From: Bacillota bacterium
GTDB lineage: Bacteria; Bacillota; Clostridia; DSM-8532
Length of the DNA: 64,000 bases
Direction of reading: 5' to 3'
Assembly: GCA_023415825.1 (NCBI GenBank)
Contig: JAEZJF010000016.1
Coordinates: 192,462 to 256,461 of the forward strand
A program made the translations under genes and the position numbers. This document shows positions 27,562 to 36,344 of the stretch, one piece after another; the stretch's first letter is position 1; the number at the start of each line of letters is the position of its first letter. The notes under the pieces were generated by a model. The model saw nothing but the letters and a program-made list of their open reading frames with translations, did no database searches and was not told the DNA's origin.

Positions 27562-28549
27562 CCTTTCGGTCGTCTTTATTCTGATTATCAGTCCCTTTCT
27601 TTTTATTACCGCTCAGCAGTCGGAAATGGTTCAAGAGGACGGAAAACTGCGCCGATTCTATGACTCGGTTATTGACAACGCTGTTTGGGATGCAGCTTTT
27701 ATCCTGAGCCAAAATGTTGAAAACCTATCCTATAGTAAGAGTATGGACATCTCAAAAGCCAGAGATCTTGCAGTCAGAGCTTTTTTTGATTCGCTCCATT
27801 ATGCTTTCAATGCCCGGGGTAATCCATTGAGAATGGCTCGGATCGAAGCTTGTGTGCCGGTTCTTCTGCTTCTTGAAAATGAGGGCTTTTCTCTCTATGC
27901 TCTGAAAGCCTATAAAGCCCAAAATGGCCAAACTGAAATTCACCATATCTGGTTCCCCGTCAAACACTACGTAGGAGAATCCCGGCTTAACGGATTCACG
28001 GTTCGATATACCTTGGAGGATAAGGTTTTTGTTTTTGATCATTCGAATCAGACCCTTTTAGAGGGCGACTATAATGAGTTTAAGGATAGGATTCCTCTTT
28101 ATAGTGATAGTCAAGGCTTCGAGGATTTGCGTCTGGCGGCTGTGAAAAATTCAGTGGAGCATGAGCTTGAAGCCTATCTTGACCAATATAATCAATGGGC
28201 CTTTGGAAGAAGCCTTTCGGTTAAATTTGATTTTCCCAGAATCGCTGATTCCGATTGGAAAAGAGCCTTGGCAGACGAAGGGCTTATCGTTTTTGCACAG
28301 GGTTTTCCCGTTCTTAAGAGTAAGAGCTATCAGCACTATGCCCTGGGCGGTGCCCGAATCTTGAGAAAACCCTCATTAATAGGCTATACCTATCATAGCT
28401 TGCTTTTCTACTGCAGAAATGATTGTCAGTACTACCAAACCAATATTTTGAATGATCCGGCTTTCAATGCATCCGGGACAATTTATTTTTCAAATGCCTA
28501 TGAGGCTGCAAAAAAAGGACATTATCCGTGTCCTTATTGCAGGCCGTAG
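27548..28549 (+). CDS. Secreted or membrane-anchored protein, last gene of the Tad-like operon
   Basis: 333 residues from the ATG at 27548, which begins a signal-like segment MKLTSLSVVFILIISPFLF; an in-frame codon at 27521 adds nine residues but no better ribosome site. The body is soluble with no further membrane helices. A pair of cysteines lies near the middle-to-end (CRNDC) and another at the end (CPYC), possibly redox-active or metal-binding. Family not recognised. It may be a surface-exposed subunit or tip protein. Confidence 0.6.
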   Translation: MKLTSLSVVFILIISPFLFITAQQSEMVQEDGKLRRFYDSVIDNAVWDAAFILSQNVENLSYSKSMDISKARDLAVRAFFDSLHYAFNARGNPLRMARIEACVPVLLLLENEGFSLYALKAYKAQNGQTEIHHIWFPVKHYVGESRLNGFTVRYTLEDKVFVFDHSNQTLLEGDYNEFKDRIPLYSDSQGFEDLRLAAVKNSVEHELEAYLDQYNQWAFGRSLSVKFDFPRIADSDWKRALADEGLIVFAQGFPVLKSKSYQHYALGGARILRKPSLIGYTYHSLLFYCRNDCQYYQTNILNDPAFNASGTIYFSNAYEAAKKGHYPCPYCRP

Positions 28550-28561
28550 TGAAAGACTATT

Positions 28562-28741
28562 TTATCTCAACATGGTGGTAGAGGATCTTAACGAGATCTT
28601 TATGTCCTGATGATAGATTTTAACAGTATTTTTATTTTCTCTTGCCTCAAAAGCACGTAGAATGATCTCTGGGAACATGTTAGCTTTCATCAGAGTGGCG
28701 AGTCCAATAAAGTAACGATCAGACGTGTAGAAATTATCGTA
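28562..28741 (-). pseudogene. Possible gene remnant on the minus strand (low confidence)
   Basis: A 59-codon frame without a good start or ribosome site, between the Tad-like operon and kdpD. The translation reads like real protein (for example YFIGLATLMKANMFPEIIL), but an open frame of this length is possible by chance. The rest of 28550-28829 holds only the kdpD leader. Confidence 0.22.
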
Positions 28742-28829
28742 TTAAAACAGGCATTTTCCAATGGAGAAAATGTAGTAAAATAATAGTGATACTGAGAGAT
28801 GAGGTCTATTTACAAGTAAGGAAATGCAT

Positions 28830-30407
28830 ATGATAAAACTACCGTGGTTTAATCCTCCCATAAAGCCTGCTGACCTATTGGATAATGATGGCCGGAAGAA
28901 AAAAAGCCGCTTATGGGACCTGCTTAAAATGGTTGGCGTTTTAAGCTTAACGATTTTAGTATCGGAAATTTTGTATAAGCTGAATATCGGCAATCAAAAT
29001 TCTATCATGATTTACTTACTCTCTGTATTAATCATATCCCGAATTACCGAGGGTTATGTTTATGGCGTGCTGGCCTCGGTATTCAATGTGTTAATATATG
29101 ATTATTTGATCACTTTACCCCGTTTGGGTTTCAGCTTTACTATCGGATTTCCCATAACCTTGTTAATCATGTTGTCAGTGGCATTGATTACAAGTACAGT
29201 TACCATACAGATGAAAACACAGGCCAAGCTGGCCATTGAGCGGGAGAAGCATGCCACCATACTGTATGAAATCAATCAGAAACTTCTGGTGGCCGAGAGC
29301 ATAGATTCCATCATTCATCTTGCCCTGGAATACATCATTGATTATATTGGAAAGTCGGCGGTCTTTTACACTCAGAGTTCTTTGGAAAAGGGTACGGGTA
29401 TTTTTATCAAGGTAGCCAATGATAAGGATGGCTCTGTATTTTTTTCAGAAACTGAGCTTGACAAGGCAAAATGGTTTTTTAAGCATCCGTCGGAAGCAGT
29501 CAGTAACCCATTAAAAGAATTGAACAGTTCTGTGTTCCAGATGCCCGTGGTTTCACAAAGCAAGGTCCTGGGCGTTATCGGTGTTTCTTGCTACAATGGT
29601 CCTCTATGGGAAAATAGTCTCATTTTTTTACGCATGCTCACATCACAGGTAGCTCTGGCTATGGAGTTACAAATTATATCGGATAAACAGCAATTAGCGC
29701 TTCTCGAAACAGAGCAGGAAAAAATGCGAGCCAATTTGCTTCGTGCCATTTCCCACGATTTAAGAACACCTCTCACTTGTATATCAGGCGCCAGTTCTGT
29801 TATATTGGAGCAGGGCGGCGGGATAGACGGACAAATGCATGACGACCTCGTTCTTGCAATAAAAGAAGATGCTGACTGGATGATTCATATGATTGAAAAT
29901 CTTCTTTCCATAACAAAACTCCATGGGGATGCCATGTCGGTAAGAAAAAGCATGGAGGCAGCGGAAGAAGTAACCGCTGGAGCCATAGCCCTGATTAGAA
30001 AAAGGTTTCCTGACAGGGTCATTGATGTGCGAGTTCCAAAAAAATTATTATTGATTCCTATGGATGCAACCTTAATTACTCAGGTCCTTATTAATCTCCT
30101 TGAAAACGCAATAAAAAACTCACCGCAGGACGCTATCATATTATTAACTGTAAAAAAGGAAGCAGAGTATGCTTTATTTGAAGTGATCGATAATGGACAA
30201 GGTATAGATGAGACCATTCTCCCCAACTTATTTGCAATGGATGTGACTGACATAAAAAGAGTAACGGATACTTCGCGTGGGCTAGGCATAGGACTGTCTA
30301 TCTGCAAAACTATTATAAAAGCTCATAACGGTACTATTGAGGGAATGAACAGAAAGAAAAACGGGGCAGTTTTTAGATTCAAATTGCCGCTTAAGGAAGA
30401 TAGCTGA
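28830..30407 (+). CDS. kdpD: Short KdpD-type sensor histidine kinase
   Basis: 525 residues. It has the C-terminal half of KdpD only: four membrane segments of a DUF4118 domain (about 30-135), a GAF-like domain (about 150-285), the HisKA box with ISHDLRTPL (His near 308) and a HATPase domain (NLLENAIKNSP, DNGQGI, GLGIGLSICK). The N-terminal KdpD sensor and Usp domains are absent. The ATG at 28830 has AAGGA 8 nt upstream, whereas the ATG at 28824 is too close. It pairs with the kdpE-like gene downstream; no kdpFABC is in the window. Confidence 0.88.
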   Translation: MIKLPWFNPPIKPADLLDNDGRKKKSRLWDLLKMVGVLSLTILVSEILYKLNIGNQNSIMIYLLSVLIISRITEGYVYGVLASVFNVLIYDYLITLPRLGFSFTIGFPITLLIMLSVALITSTVTIQMKTQAKLAIEREKHATILYEINQKLLVAESIDSIIHLALEYIIDYIGKSAVFYTQSSLEKGTGIFIKVANDKDGSVFFSETELDKAKWFFKHPSEAVSNPLKELNSSVFQMPVVSQSKVLGVIGVSCYNGPLWENSLIFLRMLTSQVALAMELQIISDKQQLALLETEQEKMRANLLRAISHDLRTPLTCISGASSVILEQGGGIDGQMHDDLVLAIKEDADWMIHMIENLLSITKLHGDAMSVRKSMEAAEEVTAGAIALIRKRFPDRVIDVRVPKKLLLIPMDATLITQVLINLLENAIKNSPQDAIILLTVKKEAEYALFEVIDNGQGIDETILPNLFAMDVTDIKRVTDTSRGLGIGLSICKTIIKAHNGTIEGMNRKKNGAVFRFKLPLKEDS

Positions 30408-30443
30408 CATTGTTTCACCGTCAATGTTGAAGGGGGCTCATTT

Positions 30444-31142
30444 ATGGGGTTTAAGCAAAAAATATTGATAGTAGAAGATGAAAATGTGATTCTGAACTTT
30501 CTTTCCACCATATTATCCATGAATGATTATTCGGTCATTAAATCAACCAATGGCAATGAAGGCCTATCATTGGCCGCATCCCACAATCCTGATCTGATTC
30601 TTCTTGATTTGGGCCTTCCCGACTTTGATGGTTTTGAAGTATTGAAAAGAATCAGGGAATGGTCGGATGTGCCGATTATTGTGGTATCTGCCAGACATTA
30701 TGAAAAAGAAAAGGTAAAAGCGCTGGATTTAGGGGCGGATGATTATATCACAAAGCCTTTTGGCAATAATGAGCTCCTGGCTCGTATCCGTACCGTCATA
30801 CGGCGAACCCTGATGGTTAAAGACTGCTCGGAGCAGGGGCATATTTTCTCTGTACACGATCTTGCCATTGATTATTTGAAAAGAACTATAAGTCTAAGCG
30901 GAAAACCCATTCATTTAACACCTATAGAGTATAAAATTATCGTACTTCTTTCGAAAAATGCCGGGAAGGTATTAACTCACGACTATATTATGCGAGAGAT
31001 CTGGGGCCAGCATAACGGCGACAATCAGATCCTGAGAGTGAATATGGCTAATATACGCAGGATTATTGAAAAAAATCCCGCTGATCCCAAATACATTTTG
31101 ACGGAGATTGGAGTGGGCTATCGAATGGCTGACGTCGAATAG
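30444..31142 (+). CDS. kdpE: KdpE-type OmpR-family response regulator
   Basis: 232 residues. Receiver domain with the phospho-acceptor Asp in ILLDLGLPD, T/S and K residues in VSARHYEKEKVK and ITKPF, then a winged-helix OmpR/PhoB DNA-binding domain (LTPIEYKIIVLLSKNAGKV, NMANIRRIIE, GVGYRM). GAAGGGGGC precedes the ATG. Cognate of the kinase 37 nt upstream. TTAACG repeats just downstream are a candidate binding site. Confidence 0.92.
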   Translation: MGFKQKILIVEDENVILNFLSTILSMNDYSVIKSTNGNEGLSLAASHNPDLILLDLGLPDFDGFEVLKRIREWSDVPIIVVSARHYEKEKVKALDLGADDYITKPFGNNELLARIRTVIRRTLMVKDCSEQGHIFSVHDLAIDYLKRTISLSGKPIHLTPIEYKIIVLLSKNAGKVLTHDYIMREIWGQHNGDNQILRVNMANIRRIIEKNPADPKYILTEIGVGYRMADVE

Positions 31143-31160
31143 CTGGTCAGGGGAATTTTC

Positions 31161-31198
31161 TTAACGACATCTTAACGCCGTTTGTCATTATTTTAACG
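31161..31198 (+). promoter_or_regulatory. Candidate OmpR-family regulator box (TTAACG repeats)
   Basis: Three direct TTAACG copies begin at 31161, 31172 and 31193, i.e. 11 and 21 bp apart, on one face of the helix. This is the layout of PhoB/PhoP-type sites. They lie just after kdpE and upstream of motA. Confidence 0.45.
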
Positions 31199-31356
31199 GT
31201 TTATTTATTTCCAAATATTGTAGCTGCATGTAGAATGATATTGGATTGTGTAAAAGGCGGGAGGAATTTTTAAGTCCCCTAAGCTCTTTAGTATAGATTT
31301 GCAAAAATAACGATGTGCATATTTGAAGCTATTGTTATAATTAGGAGGCTTTTGTA

Positions 31357-32196
31357 TTGTTTAAATCATCATCAAAGGTAGCGTTGTCGACAGTCATAGG
31401 ATTAATAATGGGTCTGACATGTGTAATTAGTGCAATGGCAGGAGGAGGAGATATTAAGGCGTTTTTCAATCTGCCGTCGGTGTTTATTACGATAGGAGGC
31501 ACATTGTCCGCGCTTGTCATATCATTTCCCCCTGAAAGGCTGAGGAATCTTGGAACGGTTATGCGAAAGGCATTTTCGCGAGAAAAGAATGATATCCCGG
31601 AAGACATTAGAACTATAGTCGCCCTTGCTGAGATTTCCAGAAGGGAAGGTTTATTGGCTCTTGACGATGTCGTCGATAAGTATACCGACGATGTTTTTCT
31701 TAAAAGAGGCATATCACTTATCATAGACGGCGCTGATGGCGATCAGCTCAGAACCTCTCTAGAAGGGGAGACATACTACATGCAGCAAAGGCACCAAAAG
31801 GGTTACGCCATGCTGGATTATATTGCCACTACAGCGCCGGCGTTAGGTCTTATGGGAACATATATTGGTCTTATTCCCATGCTGAATCATCTGGATGATC
31901 CAACCAAGCTGGGTCCTTTATTGGCTCTTGAGTTGGTTACATCTTTCTATGGGTGCTTTATAGCCTATGTTATCTTTGCGCCATTGGCTAAAAGACTGAA
32001 GTTTATGAACATGGAAGAGGTATCAAGAAGAGAAATTCTTATTGAGGGTCTCACCTATATTCAACAGGGCATAAATCCGAAGGTTATTTCAGAAGAACTC
32101 TTCTCCTATATGAATATGGACCGGAACGCCAAAACCGAAACACAAAAAGAAACACAACAACAGCACGCTCCTCTCAAGGCTAAGGAGGTGCTTTAA
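31357..32196 (+). CDS. motA: Flagellar motor stator protein MotA
   Basis: 279-residue stator subunit with four membrane segments and the MotA signature (TTAPALGLMGTYIGLIPML, with the Pro and Gly lining the proton path). The TTG start follows AGGAGG (31343-31348). It works with MotB, 6 nt downstream, to convert ion flow into flagellar torque. No other flagellar gene is in the window. Confidence 0.94.
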   Translation: MFKSSSKVALSTVIGLIMGLTCVISAMAGGGDIKAFFNLPSVFITIGGTLSALVISFPPERLRNLGTVMRKAFSREKNDIPEDIRTIVALAEISRREGLLALDDVVDKYTDDVFLKRGISLIIDGADGDQLRTSLEGETYYMQQRHQKGYAMLDYIATTAPALGLMGTYIGLIPMLNHLDDPTKLGPLLALELVTSFYGCFIAYVIFAPLAKRLKFMNMEEVSRREILIEGLTYIQQGINPKVISEELFSYMNMDRNAKTETQKETQQQHAPLKAKEVL

Positions 32197-32202
32197 TCCA
32201 AC

Positions 32203-32931
32203 ATGGTTAGGAAATCAGGAAGCAGATTCTCAGAGTCTGAAGGTGATGAAGAAGAAGGCGGTTGGTTAGCAAGTTATAGTGACTTGATTACCGATTTGCT
32301 CGCTATATTTGTCGTTTTGTTTGCGTTTGCCATGATGACTCAGGCGATTGCGGAGTCAAAGGCAGCTAATAGAGAAAGCGTTTCTGAACTTATGGACGCA
32401 AAAATGCAAAGCTTTATGGATGCCCAAAATGGCTTTCTGCCTGACCAGAACAGTATAAACAGTCTCGTTGAATCTATGAAATCCTATATTGACGAGGCCG
32501 AGCTTTCTGAGCAGCTGAGCGTTATTAAGCAGAATGATAATCAGATTGTAATACGGGTTGCAGTTTCAGTTCTTTTCGACTCTGGCCGTGCTGACATCAA
32601 TCCCAATGCAGAACAGTTGCTTGGTAGTATTTCTGAAATACTGTCTGGGTATGCGGACTCAATTAAAATGGTTCGGATCGAGGGACATACCGACGATCGT
32701 CCTATAAAAACAAAATTGTTCGATAGTAACTGGGAGCTATCCACGAGCCGGGCTGTTAATATTCTGAGAAGGCTTTTAGAGATATCCCCACTTGGTCCTG
32801 AAAAGTTCTCCGCAGTCGGCTACGGTGAGTTTCATCCAATCGCCGACAACGATACCGCGGCAAACAGAGCTCAAAACAGACGTGTTGACTTCGTTGTTGA
32901 GACAGTGAGCGATAAAGAAAAGAACCCTTAA
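32203..32931 (+). CDS. motB: Flagellar motor stator protein MotB
   Basis: 242 residues: short cytoplasmic N-terminus, one membrane helix with the ion-binding Asp in SYSDLITDLLAIFVVLFAF, a plug/linker, and a C-terminal OmpA-like peptidoglycan-binding domain (VRIEGHTDDRPI, NWELSTSRAVNILRRL, NRAQNRRVDFVV). It anchors the MotA/B stator to the wall. Acidic residues after the start (SESEGDEEEGG) match a cytoplasmic end. Confidence 0.94.
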   Translation: MVRKSGSRFSESEGDEEEGGWLASYSDLITDLLAIFVVLFAFAMMTQAIAESKAANRESVSELMDAKMQSFMDAQNGFLPDQNSINSLVESMKSYIDEAELSEQLSVIKQNDNQIVIRVAVSVLFDSGRADINPNAEQLLGSISEILSGYADSIKMVRIEGHTDDRPIKTKLFDSNWELSTSRAVNILRRLLEISPLGPEKFSAVGYGEFHPIADNDTAANRAQNRRVDFVVETVSDKEKNP

Positions 32932-32986
32932 TTTAAACGGGTCCCGACCAGCCCTTGTTATAGTCAATAAAATACCCTCTTTTTAT

Positions 32987-33021
32987 AAAAGCACCCTCAT
33001 TTTTAAAATGAGGGTGCTTTT
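32987..33021. terminator. Bidirectional terminator between motB and lctP
   Basis: A long near-perfect palindrome: AAAAGCACCCTCAT (32987-33000) pairs with its complement at 33008-33021, giving A/T-rich flanks on both strands. It can end both convergent units. Confidence 0.88.
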
Positions 33022-33033
33022 GCAATATCTTAG

Positions 33034-34638
33034 CTATTTAACCCCTATTGAATTCAACAGCATCACCACAAACAAAGAAGTGACACCGGTTAATATCAGT
33101 GAGAAAACAAAGGCGATTCGAATGACCTTGTTCTCTTCTCCGAGCTTGTCAATGGAGGCGGCTGCATTTTGAAGCTTGGCCGGTGAGATAATGCTGGCAA
33201 GTCCTCCGCCGAAGGCCAAACCGGCTGTGGCAATGAGAAGTCCTTGAAGGCCCCAATTAAGCCCAGTGGCTGTGGTCATGGTATATTTGGAGAACATGGC
33301 TATGGTAGAGGCTTCGCTTCCTGTGATAAAGCCCCCGAATAGGCCAATGAATGCAACAATGGCCCCATAGGCGTTGTGGAAGAACTGTGCCGAGGCATCA
33401 GCCAGAGCCTTAACCATGCTGGAGGTTGCAAATTTGCCTTCTGCCATACTAAAGCCCGACATATTCATGATCTCACCGATGGAGAAGAATATGGCGGCAG
33501 AGAAAACAGGGCGGGGTGCACGTTTCCACCACACCTTTACGGTTTCCTTAAGCTGCTTGGCTGTCGGCCGCATAAACGGAATAGCAAGCAAGAGGCTGAC
33601 CAAAATCCAGGTATAAGCGTTCCAGAGCGCCCGGGTCGGAATGCCGGCACCATCGGCTGATATGCCTCTGATGGGCAGGGTGAGTGTCCGGTAAAGAGTA
33701 TCAAAAACAGGCTTGGGGAGATTAAGGGCAAGGATGACAACGATTAGAATAGCCCAGGGCATGACGGCTTTCCATAGAGGATAAGCCTTTTCATAAGCCC
33801 GCTCTTCGGAGGTCAGGCGGCTTTTGTCAATGACCTTTTTGCCGGTAGCCAAAAGATAGATGACCATGGCGATGATGACAGCAATACCGCAAAGGATGCC
33901 TGTTAAAACCACCAGATTTTCAACCTTGTTGGTGAAGTAAGAGACAATACCGATAACAATACCTGAAATAAGGCAGGGAAGCCAGCCTTCCCGAATTCCC
34001 TTCCATTTGTCCACGATCCAGAGCATGCAAAGGCCAATGAGAGTGGAAACAATGGGAAGGAACATATAAAAGACGCTTCCGGCCTGGGCTAGAGTAATTT
34101 CATTACCCTTGCCTAAAAAGTTGTTGGCCAGATCTACAAAAACAACAATGGGGGCTCCCAAAAGTGAATATGTACAGAGAGCATCATAACCGATGGCAGG
34201 GAGGGCTATGGCTACATAGGTGCTGTAGCCCATGGCTATCAGGATAGGGGGCAGCAGGGATACGGGTGTTGCACCCACCGATACCATGAGGGTTCCGAAT
34301 CCGATATTGATCATCATAATCTGAACGGCACGGTTTTCCGAAGCCAGGGTTTTGATAAAGATGATGATTCTTCGTAAAGCGCCGGTTTTTTCGATGTACG
34401 CCATCTGCAAAAGAGAGGTGGCTACAATGAGTGAAACGGAAAAGGACTTAATAAAGCCGGCCAGAGTAGAACGAATGACGACCTCAAAGGAGGTTTGAAA
34501 GAAAATTACCGCAACTGCTGAAATAACCAGCCAACCCACGATTCCACTGATATCGGCGGGTTTTTTCAAGACAATTAACATGATAAGAATGACGAGAATA
34601 GGTAATAAAGTGAGGAGTGCTGCACTCACCAGGCTCAT
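33034..34638 (-). CDS. L-lactate/glycolate permease family transporter
   Basis: 534-residue LctP-family polytopic membrane protein with about 12-14 helices. Typical sequences include SVSLIVATSLLQM, FGGFITGSEASTIAMFSKYT and GLAFGGGLASIISPAKLQNA. It moves lactate or a related 2-hydroxy acid with protons. It is monocistronic, divergent from tetR. Lactate use may relate to the LarA-like gene at 10.6-12.1 kb, but the two are 21 kb apart and that link is speculative. Confidence 0.93.
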   Translation of the reverse strand: MSLVSAALLTLLPILVILIMLIVLKKPADISGIVGWLVISAVAVIFFQTSFEVVIRSTLAGFIKSFSVSLIVATSLLQMAYIEKTGALRRIIIFIKTLASENRAVQIMMINIGFGTLMVSVGATPVSLLPPILIAMGYSTYVAIALPAIGYDALCTYSLLGAPIVVFVDLANNFLGKGNEITLAQAGSVFYMFLPIVSTLIGLCMLWIVDKWKGIREGWLPCLISGIVIGIVSYFTNKVENLVVLTGILCGIAVIIAMVIYLLATGKKVIDKSRLTSEERAYEKAYPLWKAVMPWAILIVVILALNLPKPVFDTLYRTLTLPIRGISADGAGIPTRALWNAYTWILVSLLLAIPFMRPTAKQLKETVKVWWKRAPRPVFSAAIFFSIGEIMNMSGFSMAEGKFATSSMVKALADASAQFFHNAYGAIVAFIGLFGGFITGSEASTIAMFSKYTMTTATGLNWGLQGLLIATAGLAFGGGLASIISPAKLQNAAASIDKLGEENKVIRIAFVFSLILTGVTSLFVVMLLNSIGVK

Positions 34639-34804
34639 AATGCTACCATCCTTCCAAATCTTAAATTTCTGAATTCCTACATATGCTACCTTGCTTCATG
34701 TAGGGCAAACATGCCTTACTACCTCTATTTTATAGGATGGCGGCATGAAAATAAAGACTTATTTTATATTAGTCCTTGTATTCTATTCATTCAAACAATA
34801 TAAT

Positions 34805-34822
34805 AATAATCAGGTGATCATT
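34805..34822. promoter_or_regulatory. Probable TetR operator 1 (over the tetR ribosome site)
   Basis: AATAATCA-GG-TGATCATT, an inverted repeat with 2-bp centre and one mismatch. It overlaps the AGGTGAT ribosome region of the tetR gene at 34824 and has the same right arm as the site at 35435-35452. Implies autoregulation. Confidence 0.6.
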
Positions 34823-34823
34823 A

Positions 34824-35420
34824 ATGCAAGTAAAGAAAGATGAGCTTTACCAGGCTATTCTTATAAATGCAGAAAGCATATTCTTTGAGCAAGGCTTTAA
34901 GGGCGCTTCTTTAAGGCAGATAGCCAAGCTTTCAAAAACCACCATCGGGAATCTGTACCACTATTTTGAAAGCAAGGAAGCTCTTTTCGAGGCGTTGGTC
35001 AAAGGAGAATATGAAGGCTTTATCTATTTGATAAAAAATCATAATGATATGGAAAATGCTGACCCAACGCTGTTGTTAGGGAATAAGAAGCTTTGGAGAG
35101 ACACCCTTAAAGCCATTATTCAAAAGTTATCCCCTATCTTCTCAAGACGTTTTTATCTTCTGCTCAACTGCAGCCAGGGAACCAGATATGAACAAGTACG
35201 CGAAGAATTTCTCCGATTCATGAAGGAGCATTTTGTGGAACATCTTAAGGAGAGTGAGTCCCATTGCGCCGAGGAGCTGGGAAGCATTATTTCAGAGCAG
35301 GTTCTCTCCAGTATTCTTGCTATCATTCGTGATTATCAGGATGAGGAAAAAAAGGGCGAGCTCATTACAGAAATGCTTTTATTTATCCTCATTGGAGTTA
35401 TGGGGCTAATGGAGACATAA
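34824..35420 (+). CDS. TetR-family transcriptional regulator
   Basis: 198 residues: N-terminal helix-turn-helix (LRQIAKLSKTTIGNLYHYFESKEALFEALV) and an all-helical ligand domain of the usual length. It is followed by an ABC exporter operon; matching operators lie in front of both units, so it most likely represses both until a toxic ligand binds. The ligand is unknown. Confidence 0.92.
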   Translation: MQVKKDELYQAILINAESIFFEQGFKGASLRQIAKLSKTTIGNLYHYFESKEALFEALVKGEYEGFIYLIKNHNDMENADPTLLLGNKKLWRDTLKAIIQKLSPIFSRRFYLLLNCSQGTRYEQVREEFLRFMKEHFVEHLKESESHCAEELGSIISEQVLSSILAIIRDYQDEEKKGELITEMLLFILIGVMGLMET

Positions 35421-35434
35421 TTTTTTATCATAAA

Positions 35435-35452
35435 AATGATCAACTGATCATT
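35435..35452. promoter_or_regulatory. Probable TetR operator 2 (upstream of the ABC exporter)
   Basis: AATGATCA-AC-TGATCATT, a perfect inverted repeat with 8-bp arms and 2-bp centre, between tetR and the ABC ATPase gene. Confidence 0.65.
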
Positions 35453-35489
35453 AATAAATAATCAATAGAGCGAAAAAGGAGGTCACAGT

Positions 35490-36344
35490 ATGATCAACGT
35501 GAGAGATTTGGACTTTCAATATCATAAGAGCGCTAACAAAGCGATTAAGGGCATCAGCTTTGACATTGGTCAAGGAGAGGTTTTTGGTTTCTTAGGACCC
35601 AGCGGCTCAGGGAAAACCACCACACAACGTATCTTGATTGGTCTTTTAAGAGGATATAATGGAAGTATCAATGTTCTATCCAAAGAAAGGCGGGAGTGGG
35701 GAAGGGATTTTTTTGAAAGGATTGGCGTGGCCTTTGATTTCCCGAACCTTTATTTAAAGCTTTCGGCCTATGAAAATCTCAAGGTCATCGGAGCTTACTA
35801 TCAAAACTGTCAGACCCATATAGATGCACTCTTGGACAGAGTCGGGCTTATGCCGTACAGGGACCAGAGGGTTGAGGGGTTTTCAAAGGGAATGAAGATG
35901 CGGCTTAATTTTGTTCGTGCCATTCTACACAACCCGGAGCTTCTCTTTCTTGACGAACCCACATCGGGGCTTGATCCGGTCAACGCCAAGACAATCAAGG
36001 ACATAATCCTGGAGCAAAAGAAACAGGGCAGGACCATTTTCCTAACAACCCATAACATGACGGTAGCTGAGCAGTTATGTGACCGCGTTGCTTTTCTGGT
36101 AGATGGGAGAATTCTTGTATCAGACAGTCCGGCAAATTTAAAGCTCCAATATGGAAGAAAGCTTGTTAAGGTAACTTACGAAGAAAATAATATGATCTGC
36201 GAAGAGATTTATCCTTTGGATGGGATCGGGCAGAACGAGGAATTTACAGCACTTCTTAAAAATCATCCCGTTCAGACCATTCACAGCCAGGAGGCCAGCC
36301 TGGAAGAGATATTCATTAAATTGACCGGGAGGGAGCTCATATGA
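35490..36344 (+). CDS. ABC exporter ATP-binding protein
   Basis: 284-residue ATPase subunit: Walker A GPSGSGKTT, signature GFSKGMKMR, Walker B LLFLDEPTSGLDP and H-loop TTHN. The C-terminal region after about 220 is of the drug/antibiotic exporter type. AAGGAGG precedes the ATG. Its stop overlaps the next gene's start (ATGA), so the subunits are coupled. Substrate is probably a drug or antimicrobial, under TetR control. Confidence 0.93.
   Translation: MINVRDLDFQYHKSANKAIKGISFDIGQGEVFGFLGPSGSGKTTTQRILIGLLRGYNGSINVLSKERREWGRDFFERIGVAFDFPNLYLKLSAYENLKVIGAYYQNCQTHIDALLDRVGLMPYRDQRVEGFSKGMKMRLNFVRAILHNPELLFLDEPTSGLDPVNAKTIKDIILEQKKQGRTIFLTTHNMTVAEQLCDRVAFLVDGRILVSDSPANLKLQYGRKLVKVTYEENNMICEEIYPLDGIGQNEEFTALLKNHPVQTIHSQEASLEEIFIKLTGRELI

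Noticed and set aside
31336..31341. TATAAT before motA as its -10
   Set aside because: The start point would fall inside the AGGAGG ribosome site, so a transcript could not include it.
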